This document shows positions 54,151 to 62,759 of a stretch of DNA of 64,000 nt, piece after piece (the stretch's first letter is position 1; each line of letters begins with the position of its first letter). The stretch lies in contig JAIYDN010000096.1 in NCBI GenBank assembly GCA_027487485.1, positions 62,001-126,000 of the forward strand, read 5' to 3'. The notes under the pieces were generated by a model that saw only the letters and a program-made list of their open reading frames with translations, did not search any database and was not told the DNA's origin. The position numbers were made by a program, and so were the translations under genes. The stretch is from Planctomycetaceae bacterium. Lineage in GTDB: Bacteria > Planctomycetota > Planctomycetia > Pirellulales > Pirellulaceae.

Positions 54151-54179
54151 GCGAAGGTGGGCCTTGTGCCCTCCTTCGC
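54151..54179. repeat. 12-bp-stem hairpin next to the transposase element
   Basis: GCGAAGGTGGGC (54151-54162) pairs with GCCCTCCTTCGC (54168-54179) at 11 of 12 positions around loop CTTGT. It sits 13 bp outside the left terminal repeat. It could be a subterminal hairpin recognised by the transposase, or a terminator-like barrier. Confidence 0.5.
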
Positions 54180-54192
54180 TACCACCCAACGT

Positions 54193-55591
54193 AGGGACAC
54201 AGCATTTATTCGGGTGGGTTGTTGCAATCTGAATTTGGATTCCTTATTCTGAATCGATAATTCTTGTATCGGTTCTTTCGACGGAGTGAATCATCATGAG
54301 ATTGTCGCGGGCGGAGATTTTTGATCCCTCGGAGATTGTTGCGGTCCATGCTATGGCCAGGACGAACCGACGGTGCTTCCTTCTCGGAGATGACCCTCTC
54401 TCCGGAAAGAACTTCGATCACCGAAAACGTTGGATCGAAGACAAATTGCAGCTCCTCGCGTCCGCGTTCGGCATCGATTTGCTAGCCTTCGCCTGCATGT
54501 CCAATCACATCCACTTGGTTCTGCGTTCCAGGCCCGACGTTGTCCAAACCTGGGACGATACCGAAGTCGCTCGGCGGTGGTGGACGCTCTGCCCGAAGCG
54601 AAAAGTTCATCGAGAAGTGGATGGGGAAAAACTGTGGATTCCTGTCGAACCCAACGAATTTGACCTTAATTCGATTCGAAATGATCCTGTGAAATTGGCT
54701 GATATTCGCAGGCGATTGAGCGACATATCTTGGTGGATGCGGCTGCTGTGTCAGTATATCGCAATGCGAGCGAATGGTGAAGAAGGTGAGGGACTCGGCA
54801 GGTTCTGGCAAAGCAGATTCAAAGCGGTCCGAATTCTGGACGAGGAAACTCTGCTGGCGTGCGCGGCCTACGTCGATTTGAATCCGATTCGCGCTGCATT
54901 GGCAGAGACGCTAGAAACCAGCGACTACACATCCGTTCAGCGGCGAATCGCATCTCTTGCTTCCGATGCGAAAGAGGATCTCAATGCCGAAGATGCCTCG
55001 GTAGATTCGCGTAGTAATCGCCCGCGGGCCGATGAATTCTTGAGTCCTGTTGCGATCGATGAGCGGAACGATCCGATAGGGCCTCTACCGAGTCGAAGCA
55101 AGAAGCGTTGCAGCGACAAAGGCTTTCTGGCAATGACCGAAGCGGACTACTTGACGATCCTAGAGTGGCTGGCTCGCAACACCGTGACTGGCAAACGAGG
55201 TTCGACGCCTTCTGATGCCCCTTCGATATTCGATCGACTTGGTATCGACAGCGCAGCATGGTCACTGATGGTGACGAATTTCGGACGAAGTTTCAAGAAC
55301 GTGGCTGGCAAGCCTGCCAGCATCGCTGAAGCGAGAAGCTTGAAGACATGTCGCAGATTCTACTGCAGCCGGGCGTAACCGAATCCGGGTTCTGAACTGC
55401 ACTGAAAACCAAGTAAGCTCGGGTAGCTGATAGGTCGATGCTGCGCAAATCAGCTGATTTTTTCGTGGAAACATCTAATTCGTGCGTTGACCTATCGACG
55501 AAAAGTGTTGACGAACGCGATGCACTGCAAGCCCATCGGCACTCCACCCAAATGGGTGTGTGCGGACAACCTGATCAAATGCTGTGTCCCT
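54193..55591 (+). mobile_element. Candidate RAYT element bounded by 15-bp inverted repeats
   Basis: AGGGACACAGCATTT at 54193-54207 is the exact reverse complement of AAATGCTGTGTCCCT at 55577-55591. The two copies enclose the Y1-type transposase gene and about 1.4 kb in all. IS200/IS605-type elements normally lack terminal inverted repeats, so these may instead be repeats recruited on both sides, or true ends of a single-gene unit. No target-site duplication could be identified. Confidence 0.5.
54296..55378 (+). CDS. REP-associated tyrosine transposase-like protein (RAYT, Y1/HUH family)
   Basis: A 360-residue transposase of the Y1 HUH superfamily. The metal-binding motif is HIH at residues 71-73 within FACMSNHIHLVLR. 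The family C-terminal block is GRFWQSRFKAVRILDEETLLACAAYVDLNPIRA (about 168-200), as in planctomycete RAYT-like proteins. Tyr154 in LCQYIAMRAN lies about where the nucleophile is expected, but many relatives have no tyrosine there, so activity is uncertain. Residues 200-360 are an extension unlike IS200 TnpA. ATG start following CGACGGAG. REP-like hairpins lie just upstream, which fits a RAYT. Confidence 0.85.
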   Translation: MRLSRAEIFDPSEIVAVHAMARTNRRCFLLGDDPLSGKNFDHRKRWIEDKLQLLASAFGIDLLAFACMSNHIHLVLRSRPDVVQTWDDTEVARRWWTLCPKRKVHREVDGEKLWIPVEPNEFDLNSIRNDPVKLADIRRRLSDISWWMRLLCQYIAMRANGEEGEGLGRFWQSRFKAVRILDEETLLACAAYVDLNPIRAALAETLETSDYTSVQRRIASLASDAKEDLNAEDASVDSRSNRPRADEFLSPVAIDERNDPIGPLPSRSKKRCSDKGFLAMTEADYLTILEWLARNTVTGKRGSTPSDAPSIFDRLGIDSAAWSLMVTNFGRSFKNVAGKPASIAEARSLKTCRRFYCSRA

Positions 55592-55813
55592 GATTGTTCT
55601 GCTGTGTCCCTGATTGTTCGGATCCCAACGGTCCTGCCAAAGAGCTTTGTTAACTTGGCAGCGGATTTTTTGTTAAATTTCTCCATTGCTTTTGGCAATT
55701 CCGCCCCAACAGCTTGCTTTCTTACTGTCCAGTTACCACCATGGGGCTTGTTGTATTTTGAATCAATCGTAATTGCTTCAAAGTTTCTGTCATTCACTTT
55801 TGAAAGGTCGCTC
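55379..55813. other. Region right of the transposase with overlapping inverted and tandem repeats
   Basis: 435 bp without a credible gene. Two mutually exclusive hairpins are possible, AGCTGAT / ATCAGCT (55425-55455) and GATAGGTC / GACCTATC (55429-55496). A 20-bp tandem repeat follows. A frame from 55487 is open into the next gene but lacks a start signal. Confidence 0.6.
55581..55620 (+). repeat. 20-bp tandem repeat containing the terminal-repeat core
   Basis: GCTGTGTCCCTGATTGTTC is repeated twice head to tail (55581-55600 and 55601-55620, only the last base differs). The first half, GCTGTGTCCCT, is also the core of the 15-bp inverted repeat at 54193-54207. Confidence 0.7.
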
Positions 55814-56515
55814 ATGTTGCGAAAAGTTGCCCCCACGATTGCGGGACTGTTGTTGACCACTGTTTTTGCTCTTGAAAATGCCCATGCGCAAACCGGTTCC
55901 GGTGGTTCGCCGGGTAGTACCACTGGTACGGGTTTGTCGAACGCAGACACCGGTTCGGTATTCGGCTCAGCGCCTTCAGACGCAAGCAAAGCCAATTGCT
56001 GGGTGATTCGTACACCAACGGAAGGAATGGCAATTTGCGTTTTCGAGGACCCCGTTTTTCTTGTTCGATCCGCAACTCTACGAACGTATTCGAGAAGTCC
56101 GTCGGGATTTACAGGCAAGACGACTACGATCAAGTATAAGGAAACACCTTCATCGCCCGAGACCACACTTACTCCGGAAATTGTTAACTTACGGCTAGAA
56201 GAAGTTCGGGATGACATGGAGCGAGTGACTCATTACAACATGAACTTTTTTCCGGATGGCTATAACCCAAATGGATCCCCCAAAGGAGTCAAGGTCGTGA
56301 TTGGAAAGCTAAAGTACAATCGTGGCAACAACGCCCGGGTTTCCTCCGATGTTTCCGTAAGGCTTAGCCCAAGCGTAAGGCCAGCCAACCCCTGCGACGA
56401 GCCACCTTTGGACGATATCGGTGAAGAAGAAGAGGTTGCCGTCTCCAGTGCGAATGTCCCAGGAATGACATTTCCATTGACTCCTGTCGCAGTAACGAAC
56501 ACCGTTATAGAGTAA
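55814..56515 (+). CDS. Secreted hypothetical protein
   Basis: A 233-residue protein with a signal peptide (LRKVAPTIAGLLLTTVFALE, cut after AHA). The mature part begins with a Gly/Ser/Thr-rich stretch, then beta-rich sequence and an acidic patch (PLDDIGEEEEVA) near the end. No family is recognised. ATG at 55814 is well supported by AAAGG 6 nt upstream and by the signal peptide; the open frame continues upstream to 55487 through repeats and is not coding there. The next gene is convergent. Confidence 0.65.
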   Translation: MLRKVAPTIAGLLLTTVFALENAHAQTGSGGSPGSTTGTGLSNADTGSVFGSAPSDASKANCWVIRTPTEGMAICVFEDPVFLVRSATLRTYSRSPSGFTGKTTTIKYKETPSSPETTLTPEIVNLRLEEVRDDMERVTHYNMNFFPDGYNPNGSPKGVKVVIGKLKYNRGNNARVSSDVSVRLSPSVRPANPCDEPPLDDIGEEEEVAVSSANVPGMTFPLTPVAVTNTVIE

Positions 56516-56716
56516 ATAGCCACATTAGTGACTAAGCAAGCTTTATTGACGATCTTTTTGAGCCGTAGGCAATTGCCAAGTTTTATGGTTTCCTTCAAGA
56601 AATCCACGACAAGGCCGGTACCTGCGGCTCATATCCCACCATCGAAGCGAAGCTGATTTAATCCTACTAGCAAAGGAACAACAGCAGCGCAGAAATTCTC
56701 ATTGCACCCTCGCGAT

Positions 56717-57640
56717 CTACCCTTGCGAAAGCTGCGCAAGGTGCTTATCCACCGAGGTTGGTAAGTGATCCAAATTGTACCCGCCTTCTAATAGGCTCAC
56801 AATTTTGCCTCCACAGTAGCTGTTGGCAATTTGCTGCACATGCTGAGTCAACGTTCCAAAGTCCTCGTCGGTCAAACAGAGCGAACCAACCGGGTCGACT
56901 CGGTGTGCATCGAATCCCGCACTGATCAAAATCAATTCGGGTTGCACCTTTTTGGCAAGGGCCTCGATGCCTGCAACAAATCTCTCTTCGAACTTCTGCC
57001 AAGAAATACTTGCATGCACCGGATCATTAGCGATCCACCCAAGTCCCGCAAGAGATCCCGTTTCGCTTGCCGAACCGGTACCTGGATAAAACGGTGAGCG
57101 ATGAATAGAGTAAAACGCAACTCGCCCGTCTTCCCAAAAGATATCCTGAGTTCCATTACCATGATGCACATCCCAGTCGATGATCATCACCCGATGTAGA
57201 CCTTCAGCAATGGCAGCATGCGCGGCGATGGCGACACTGTTGAACAAGCAGAAGCCCATGGGACCGTCAGGTAAGGCATGATGCCCCGGAGGACGAACCG
57301 CACAAAAGGCCGTCTTGTCCTCACCACGTAAAACTCGCTGAACAGCATCGATGGATGCTCCTGCTGCCATGTGAGCAGCTTGCCAAGATCCATGGCTGAC
57401 AACCGTATCGGATTCAATCCGGCCGGCAGCTTGATCGCACCAAACTTTCAATCGGTCATAGTAGGCGGCTTGGTGAACCTTTTCGATCGCATCGCGCTCA
57501 GGCGCTTGCCATGAAGGACAAGTGGATTTTGGGATCCAATTGTCCTTCAACATCGCATTAACACGGACAATTCTCTCCACACATTCTGGATGCTGACCCG
57601 TGTCGTGCTGAGTAAAAACCGGCGAATGATAAAGTAACAA
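56717..57640 (-). CDS. Histone-deacetylase-family (acetylpolyamine amidohydrolase-like) hydrolase
   Basis: A 307-residue zinc hydrolase of the arginase/deacetylase fold. Landmarks: AVRPPGHHALPDGPMGFCLFN (active-site His pair), IIDWDVHHGNGTQDIF (zinc ligands Asp and His), YSIHRSPFYPGTG and ISAGFDAHRVDP (third ligand), LLEGGYNLDHL (catalytic Tyr). Bacterial members deacetylate polyamines, acetoin-related or protein lysines; the substrate is open. The start is TTG at 57640 with AAGGGA 7 nt upstream. It lies 21 bp after the Gfo/Idh/MocA gene, same strand. Confidence 0.9.
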   Translation of the reverse strand: MLLYHSPVFTQHDTGQHPECVERIVRVNAMLKDNWIPKSTCPSWQAPERDAIEKVHQAAYYDRLKVWCDQAAGRIESDTVVSHGSWQAAHMAAGASIDAVQRVLRGEDKTAFCAVRPPGHHALPDGPMGFCLFNSVAIAAHAAIAEGLHRVMIIDWDVHHGNGTQDIFWEDGRVAFYSIHRSPFYPGTGSASETGSLAGLGWIANDPVHASISWQKFEERFVAGIEALAKKVQPELILISAGFDAHRVDPVGSLCLTDEDFGTLTQHVQQIANSYCGGKIVSLLEGGYNLDHLPTSVDKHLAQLSQG

Positions 57641-57661
57641 TGGTGTTTCCCTTATTGTTCT

Positions 57662-58855
57662 TTACTTGCGTGCCCGTGGATGGTTCATGGGAACCCACTG
57701 TCCGTTCTGCGAACTGCTGGCGACGCACTGCTCGATGAAATACATCCCTTCCACGCCGTCATGCACGTTCGGGAAAAGCGTGTTCACCTTTTCGACAGGT
57801 TGGTCTTGGGACACAGCCACCATCGCGTCGAACGCTGCAACATAGATATTGGCGAATGCCTCGAAGAAAGCTTCAGGATGACCGCTTGGCAAACGACAGG
57901 CCGACCGCCCACTTGCATTCATATAAGGCGCGTTAGGATCGCGAGTGTAAATGCGATGAGGCTGGCCGTTTTGACGAACCACCATGGCATTCGGTTCTTC
58001 TTGTCGCCAAGACAGAGAGCCTTTCGTACCATCAATTTCAATGGACAGGTCGTTTTCACGGCCATGGCTGATCTGGCTTGCCGTAACCGTACCCAACCCA
58101 CCATTTTGATATCGAACGATGGCGGTTCCGTAATCGTCGAGCTTACGACCAGGCTCGAAGATTTTTAAATGACAACTGATTTCTGCGGGCAACAAACCCG
58201 TCATGAATCGTCCCAGGTTGTAAGCGTGGGTCGCAATATCACCGAAGCAACCGGCCACACCGCTTTGTTTTGGGTCGGTGCGCCAAGCGGCTTGTTTTTG
58301 GTCTTGGTCTTCGAGACGCGTGCGCAACCAGCCTTGAATGTACGACGATCTCACGGCCTGAATTTCGCCCAGTTCGCCGCTTTGAATCATTTCGCGAGCT
58401 TGCCGAACCAGCGGGTACCCTGTGTAATTATGCGAAAGAGCAAAGATGCATTTCGATGCGTCCACGATCTTGGCCAGTTCGTTTGCCTGCGCGAGATCGA
58501 ACGTCATCGGTTTGTCGCAAACGACGTGAAAGCCAGCTTCCAAGGCTGCTTTAGCAATTTCGAAGTGAGTGTGATTGGGGGTTGCAACCGAAACGAAATC
58601 GATGCGTTCTCCGAACGGCTTTTTCGATTCGGCATCGAACATGGCTTGGTACGATGGATAGGCTCGTTCCTGACAGACATCATACTCTGGTGCCGAAGCC
58701 TTCGATCGCTCGGCGCTGCTGCTGAATGCGCCGGCGACCAATGTGGCTCGATTGTCCAGGCAGGCCGCGATGGAATGCACTCGACCGATGAACGAACCTT
58801 GTCCACCCCCAACGATACCCATCTTCAATTTTCGGTTCAGTGGTCCATTCGTCAT
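57662..58855 (-). CDS. Gfo/Idh/MocA-family oxidoreductase (cytoplasmic)
   Basis: A 397-residue NAD(P)-dependent sugar or inositol dehydrogenase-like protein. Rossmann motif GIVGGGQGSFIG (about residues 13-24), then SVATPNHTHFEIA and CDKPMTFDLAQA with the catalytic Lys of the family's (E/D)KP. The C-terminal domain has FGDIATHAYNLGRF with a His for substrate. No Tat signal, unlike the homologue at 10262-11602. ATG at 58855 begins the MTNGPLNRK form directly before the Rossmann fold; the longer frame adds 25 unlikely residues. Middle gene of cysS - this gene - HDAC-like. Confidence 0.9.
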   Translation of the reverse strand: MTNGPLNRKLKMGIVGGGQGSFIGRVHSIAACLDNRATLVAGAFSSSAERSKASAPEYDVCQERAYPSYQAMFDAESKKPFGERIDFVSVATPNHTHFEIAKAALEAGFHVVCDKPMTFDLAQANELAKIVDASKCIFALSHNYTGYPLVRQAREMIQSGELGEIQAVRSSYIQGWLRTRLEDQDQKQAAWRTDPKQSGVAGCFGDIATHAYNLGRFMTGLLPAEISCHLKIFEPGRKLDDYGTAIVRYQNGGLGTVTASQISHGRENDLSIEIDGTKGSLSWRQEEPNAMVVRQNGQPHRIYTRDPNAPYMNASGRSACRLPSGHPEAFFEAFANIYVAAFDAMVAVSQDQPVEKVNTLFPNVHDGVEGMYFIEQCVASSSQNGQWVPMNHPRARK

Positions 58856-58969
58856 TTCAATCAGTCTCCAAGTGGGGAGGAAGGGGAGGTACATGGAATC
58901 TTCGGAACCATGTTTTACCAAAGTTTCCAATGTTTTCTAGCTGGCCAGTTCGTCCTGCAGGGAAAGCTA

Positions 58970-60574
58970 CTAAGTCGATTTAGCGATCGACCAGGTGGTT
59001 CCTTCTTTGCCGTCTTGCAGGGCGACGCCGATTGCAATCAAGCCATCGCGAACGGAATCGGACATGGCGAAATCTCGCTTGGTGCGAGCGTCCGTGCGAA
59101 CTTGGATCAAAAGCTTCATCAGTCCGTCGAGCAGTTCTTGTGAATCCTGATTGTTGCCCGATTGCTTGGGGGGCTTCATAAAGATGCCAAGAATCGCCCC
59201 AAGTTCTTTCAGAATCTTCATACCTGCAACGAACAAGCCTAAGTTTTCTTGGCTTCGACCGGCGGCTTCTTCCAGTTTCGCTTCATCGATAAACCGGTTC
59301 ATGCACCGAGCCACCTCGAAGAGATCCCCAGTAGCTCCGCCCGTGTTAAAGTCGTCGTCCATTTTGCTCAAAAATGCTTCGCGCAATCGGACTACTTCCT
59401 TGATCGCTTCATTGGAGGTAGTGGGTTCGACGAACGTCTTTCGCTTGTGGTTGTAAGCCATCGCGACATCGTCGTAGAACGAAACACCTGTTAGGCGTTC
59501 GAATCGTTGAATCAATCGATAAAACGCTTCCAAGGATGCGCCCGCCTCGGCCAACTGCTCATCCCCGAAAATCGTGGTGGAGCGGTAATGGGATCGCAAC
59601 AAGAAAAATCGAATACGTTCCCCCGTGTGCCGCTCGATTAACTTCGCAAGCCCACCAGCACCTTTGCTTCGCGAGATCTTGGTTTCCGACGTGGCTTGTG
59701 CGGTTGGTTGCTGAGCCGTCACTTCGGCGCCTGTGCTTTCGGCTCGATCGTTCTTGCCACCTACTTTTCCTTTGGCTTCGGCAGCTTGCATCAATCCGTT
59801 ATGCAACCAATAGGTAACCATCGGTTGGCCGTGGCAACAACGGCTTTGCGCTAGTTCATTTTCATGATGGGGGAAAACCAAATCCAAACCGCCACCATGA
59901 ATATCGAACGTTTTACCAAGAATACGGCGGCTCATCGCTGAGCATTCGATGTGCCATCCGGGACGTCCTTGGCCCCATGGGCTCTTCCAGCTAGGCTCGT
60001 CCGGCCGAGCTGATTTCCAGAGCGCAAAATCGCCGGGCGATCGTTTTCGCGATGCTGCGTCGCCACCTTCTCCCTGTTGAGAATCGACCGATCGATTGCT
60101 CAACTGGCCATACTGAGGATCCTTCATGACGTCGAAAAACACGTCTCCACCGTTCACATAAGCAAAGCCTCGCTCAATCAACTCTTGTACAAACAGGATG
60201 ATCTCATCCATACTGTCCGTTGCGCGGGGCAAATGATCAATTTGATCAACGCCAAGCGATTGAAGGTTGGACAAGTAGTCCGCAGTCATGGCCGTAGCCA
60301 GCTGAAACATCGATATTCCCTTCTCGCGGGACTTGTTGATAAGCTTGTCGTCGACGTCGGTGATGTTGACGACCCAGGTCACTTCGAAACCGGAGTAAAC
60401 CAGGTAGCGTTTGATCGTGTCGAAGATCACCGGGCCAACCATGTGACCGATGTGCGCTTCGGCATAGACAGTAGGACCACACAAGTACATTCCAACTCGA
60501 TCCGGCTCGATCGTTTGAAAAGGTTCTTTGGTCTTGGTCAGCGTGTTGTAAATTCGAATCGAGTTGGTGGTCAC
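58970..60574 (-). CDS. cysS: Cysteinyl-tRNA synthetase with an internal insertion
   Basis: A 534-residue class I synthetase charging tRNA-Cys. Zinc ligands Cys32 (YLCGPTVY), Cys211 (IECSAMS), His236 and Glu240 (HHENE) are present, with HIGH at 41-44. The KMSKS loop reads KISRSKG (299-305) instead of KMSKSLGN. Just before it sits a low-complexity insertion (about 266-297, rich in Ala, Thr, Gln, Glu, Lys) absent from typical CysS, which are about 460 residues. The remaining anticodon-binding part looks normal. Probably functional, as it is the only cysS seen here. First of a three-gene minus-strand run. Confidence 0.93.
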   Translation of the reverse strand: MTTNSIRIYNTLTKTKEPFQTIEPDRVGMYLCGPTVYAEAHIGHMVGPVIFDTIKRYLVYSGFEVTWVVNITDVDDKLINKSREKGISMFQLATAMTADYLSNLQSLGVDQIDHLPRATDSMDEIILFVQELIERGFAYVNGGDVFFDVMKDPQYGQLSNRSVDSQQGEGGDAASRKRSPGDFALWKSARPDEPSWKSPWGQGRPGWHIECSAMSRRILGKTFDIHGGGLDLVFPHHENELAQSRCCHGQPMVTYWLHNGLMQAAEAKGKVGGKNDRAESTGAEVTAQQPTAQATSETKISRSKGAGGLAKLIERHTGERIRFFLLRSHYRSTTIFGDEQLAEAGASLEAFYRLIQRFERLTGVSFYDDVAMAYNHKRKTFVEPTTSNEAIKEVVRLREAFLSKMDDDFNTGGATGDLFEVARCMNRFIDEAKLEEAAGRSQENLGLFVAGMKILKELGAILGIFMKPPKQSGNNQDSQELLDGLMKLLIQVRTDARTKRDFAMSDSVRDGLIAIGVALQDGKEGTTWSIAKST

Positions 60575-60745
60575 GTCAGTTATTGTCTAGCTTGAGTACG
60601 GAATCGTCACATGAACCCTAAGTTTAGCAAAATCAGCCCCGCCCGGGATAGTATGCTTGCCTGGAGCAGGGGTACAGGGCAATTTCATCAGCGACTCCCC
60701 ATTCGCTCCCTGCGGACAGGCCGCTGCTCTAGAGCATAGAAAATC

Positions 60746-61924
60746 ATGGTTCGAAACACGGTTAAGAAACTCCGAAGCGAAATCCTGGATCTGGTATGGT
60801 CGGTGGGTGGCACCGTTCGGCCGGGTGCATCGCAGGAATATCATGCTTGGCAGCTAAACAATACGGGAAGTCAAAAGACAGTCCTTCGCGAGCCATTTTC
60901 AGAAACAATTCCAGCTATCCCATTTGCAGGAAATCAACAAGCCATCGCACCGGCCATGGCCGGACTCTCCCATGGTTTGCGAGCAGGTTACCCTGAGGAC
61001 TTCGATGTTCCGTCGACTCTCTCTTTTGGGCAAGAGTACATCGTGACCATCCCCAACGGTCGAATGTTATCCAGCCTTGGGATCGTTATCAGCCCCGACA
61101 ACGTTCATCTTCAAGATCTTAGCGGCGGAAGCTTTCGCGGATTGGCTCACCATCCACTTTACTACGACGGCATGTACCTGCCTCCTGTGAAGCGGCTGCG
61201 AGGAATAGCAGTCGTACTTGCGACAGGCTTAGGGCAAAGAAATTATTACCATTGGACAGCTGAAATACTGCCCCGATTGCGTCTGCTGGAGCAAGCGGGC
61301 GTGCAACCTGACTTCTATTGCATCCCCAAAAGGCACCAATACCATTACGAATCTCTGGTCTTGATGGGCGTTCCCCGGGAACGCTTGGTGACGCTTGGCA
61401 AGTACACTCATCTGCAGGCGGAAAACTTGATGGTGCCCTCCGTAAATCGCCAAGAGATGACGCAAGAAAACGCTGAGTATCTTTACCAGAAAATCGCAGT
61501 TACGCGTGGTCCTAATCCGAAAGTGCGAACATCTGCGAAGATATACATCGCGCGACGCAGGCGACACTGGCGATCGATCCAAAACGAATCTCGGCTGATG
61601 GACCGGCTCAACAAGCTCGGCTTCCAGCGATATTATTTGGAAGACATGTCGATGCTGGAACAGGTCCAGCTGTTTTATCATGCCGACACGGTCGTAGGCC
61701 CTCATGGTTCAGGGCTTGTCAACTTGGTTTACTGCAAACCGGGAACGCGCGTCGTCGAAATAGGCACGCCGGTACGGCCAAGCGGGCTCTTTCATCGAAT
61801 CGCCCACCACCGCGGGCTATGCTACAAAAATTTCATCGGTATTGCGAGCAACATTCGGGCGGATGAATCGAATATCCTGTGTGACGAAAACGAACTGATT
61901 GCACTTTTAGGGGAGATGAAATAA
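60746..61924 (+). CDS. Glycosyltransferase family 61-like protein (DUF563)
   Basis: A 392-residue soluble protein of the GT61 capsular polysaccharide type. The family core is QRNYYHWTAEILPRLRLLEQ (about residues 160-180), KIYIARRRRHWRSIQNESRLM, and the VVGPHGSGLVNLVYCKPGTRVVEIG block (about 315-340), where GPHGSGL binds the nucleotide sugar. It probably adds a sugar in surface polysaccharide synthesis. ATG at 60746 has no clear ribosome-binding site. Its stop codon overlaps the start of a 36-aa gene (TAATG), so the two are coupled. Divergent from cysS. Confidence 0.83.
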   Translation: MVRNTVKKLRSEILDLVWSVGGTVRPGASQEYHAWQLNNTGSQKTVLREPFSETIPAIPFAGNQQAIAPAMAGLSHGLRAGYPEDFDVPSTLSFGQEYIVTIPNGRMLSSLGIVISPDNVHLQDLSGGSFRGLAHHPLYYDGMYLPPVKRLRGIAVVLATGLGQRNYYHWTAEILPRLRLLEQAGVQPDFYCIPKRHQYHYESLVLMGVPRERLVTLGKYTHLQAENLMVPSVNRQEMTQENAEYLYQKIAVTRGPNPKVRTSAKIYIARRRRHWRSIQNESRLMDRLNKLGFQRYYLEDMSMLEQVQLFYHADTVVGPHGSGLVNLVYCKPGTRVVEIGTPVRPSGLFHRIAHHRGLCYKNFIGIASNIRADESNILCDENELIALLGEMK

Positions 61925-62034
61925 TGGTTGGAATCGGATGGATGGAACTTTTGATCTTGATGGTTTTGGCAGGAGTTATGCTGTTTGCCGTTGGTGCAGT
62001 CGTGCTCGTTGTTTTTACAGCGAAAAGGAAATAG
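61924..62034 (+). CDS. 36-residue single-helix membrane peptide
   Basis: A short frame that overlaps the GT61 stop codon (A of TAA is the first base of ATG). The peptide begins MVGIGWMELLILMVLAGVML, one hydrophobic helix of about 26 residues, and ends in a basic FTAKRK anchor. The G-I-G-x-x-E-L-L start is like TatA N-termini, but the amphipathic helix and tail of TatA are missing. Translational coupling and the regular membrane topology (basic end inside) support that it is real. Function unknown; it may tether or assist the glycosyltransferase. Confidence 0.5.
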   Translation: MVGIGWMELLILMVLAGVMLFAVGAVVLVVFTAKRK

Positions 62035-62164
62035 CCGCGACGTTTGCCAAAGACCGCGATCGTCTGTCAAATTCGAAAGTCTTCTTCCTTTGAAAAGCTT
62101 AGGAAAACGAATGTACATGACGAATTGCGAGGGGCAATGGAGTTGTCATGACGCAAAAAAAGAA

Positions 62165-62213
62165 CTCTCCAGCTGCTTGCAAAATGAGGGAGTTTAAGCA
62201 AGCAACTGGAGAG
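62165..62213. repeat. 16-bp-arm hairpin between two plus-strand genes
   Basis: CTCTCCAGCTGCTTGC (62165-62180) pairs with 62198-62213 at 15 of 16 positions, with a 17-nt loop. A run of seven A's lies at its left, so on the minus strand it would look like a terminator (stem then T's), but no minus-strand gene precedes it here. On the plus strand it could protect or attenuate the transcript. Confidence 0.6.
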
Positions 62214-62320
62214 ACGCTTCGGAGAATGTCAAAGCTTTGGATGTTGTTGTGGCTCGTTAGCTTCGACAGACATACTATCGCCGTGGCGATGGACACGTTC
62301 GGTCAACAGAATCAAAATTA

Positions 62321-62647
62321 ATGCCCATGAATCGAAATCACGCGTTGCTGCTCCTTTCTGAATGCACGGGGGACGACATCTGGTCGGTCGAATACTGCAT
62401 GCAACGGTCCGTTCCGGAAGCGTGGATTCGCAAGCTTCAAGATGCCTATGAAAGTGGTTTCGATTGCCTCGATTCGCAAATCTTTTTCCGGGGCCAAGTC
62501 GTGAATCAGTTTGAAGGAGTTCGCGACGTGGATTTGGCCTGCTTGATTGCTCAACGGTTGAATTTAGACGTTCAGCGAATTGTTCAACGCCATTCGACTC
62601 GATCTGGGATCGTTCGAGCCATTCGCGAAGAACTTGAAGAGGGCTGA
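62321..62647 (+). CDS. Hypothetical protein
   Basis: A 108-residue soluble protein, largely helical and with a composition typical of a real gene (acidic start, DVDLACLIAQRLNLDVQRIVQRH in the middle, basic then acidic end). No family is recognised. ATG at 62321, with another ATG two codons later. It lies 112 bp before the lipoprotein gene on the same strand. Confidence 0.55.
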   Translation: MPMNRNHALLLLSECTGDDIWSVEYCMQRSVPEAWIRKLQDAYESGFDCLDSQIFFRGQVVNQFEGVRDVDLACLIAQRLNLDVQRIVQRHSTRSGIVRAIREELEEG

Positions 62648-62759
62648 AGAATGTCGGACTTCTTGGCCGGCACTGCAGCCAACCCTACTATTGCATGGTT
62701 TGCAAACATCGGTCAAAGTACTGGCTTCATTTCTCTGGTTCCTCAAGGATAAAAAAATC

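Larger units (their letters stand above)
53779..54295. other. Repeat-rich region left of the transposase
   Basis: 517 bp with no gene. It contains a REP-like dimer (53968-54079), a large hairpin (54151-54179) and the left copy of a 15-bp inverted repeat (54193-54207) that recurs beyond the transposase gene. Confidence 0.7.

Noticed and set aside
55487-55813. N-terminal extension of the secreted protein gene
   Set aside because: The frame is open, but it passes through tandem repeats and lacks a start signal, while ATG 55814 has a good ribosome-binding site followed by a signal peptide.
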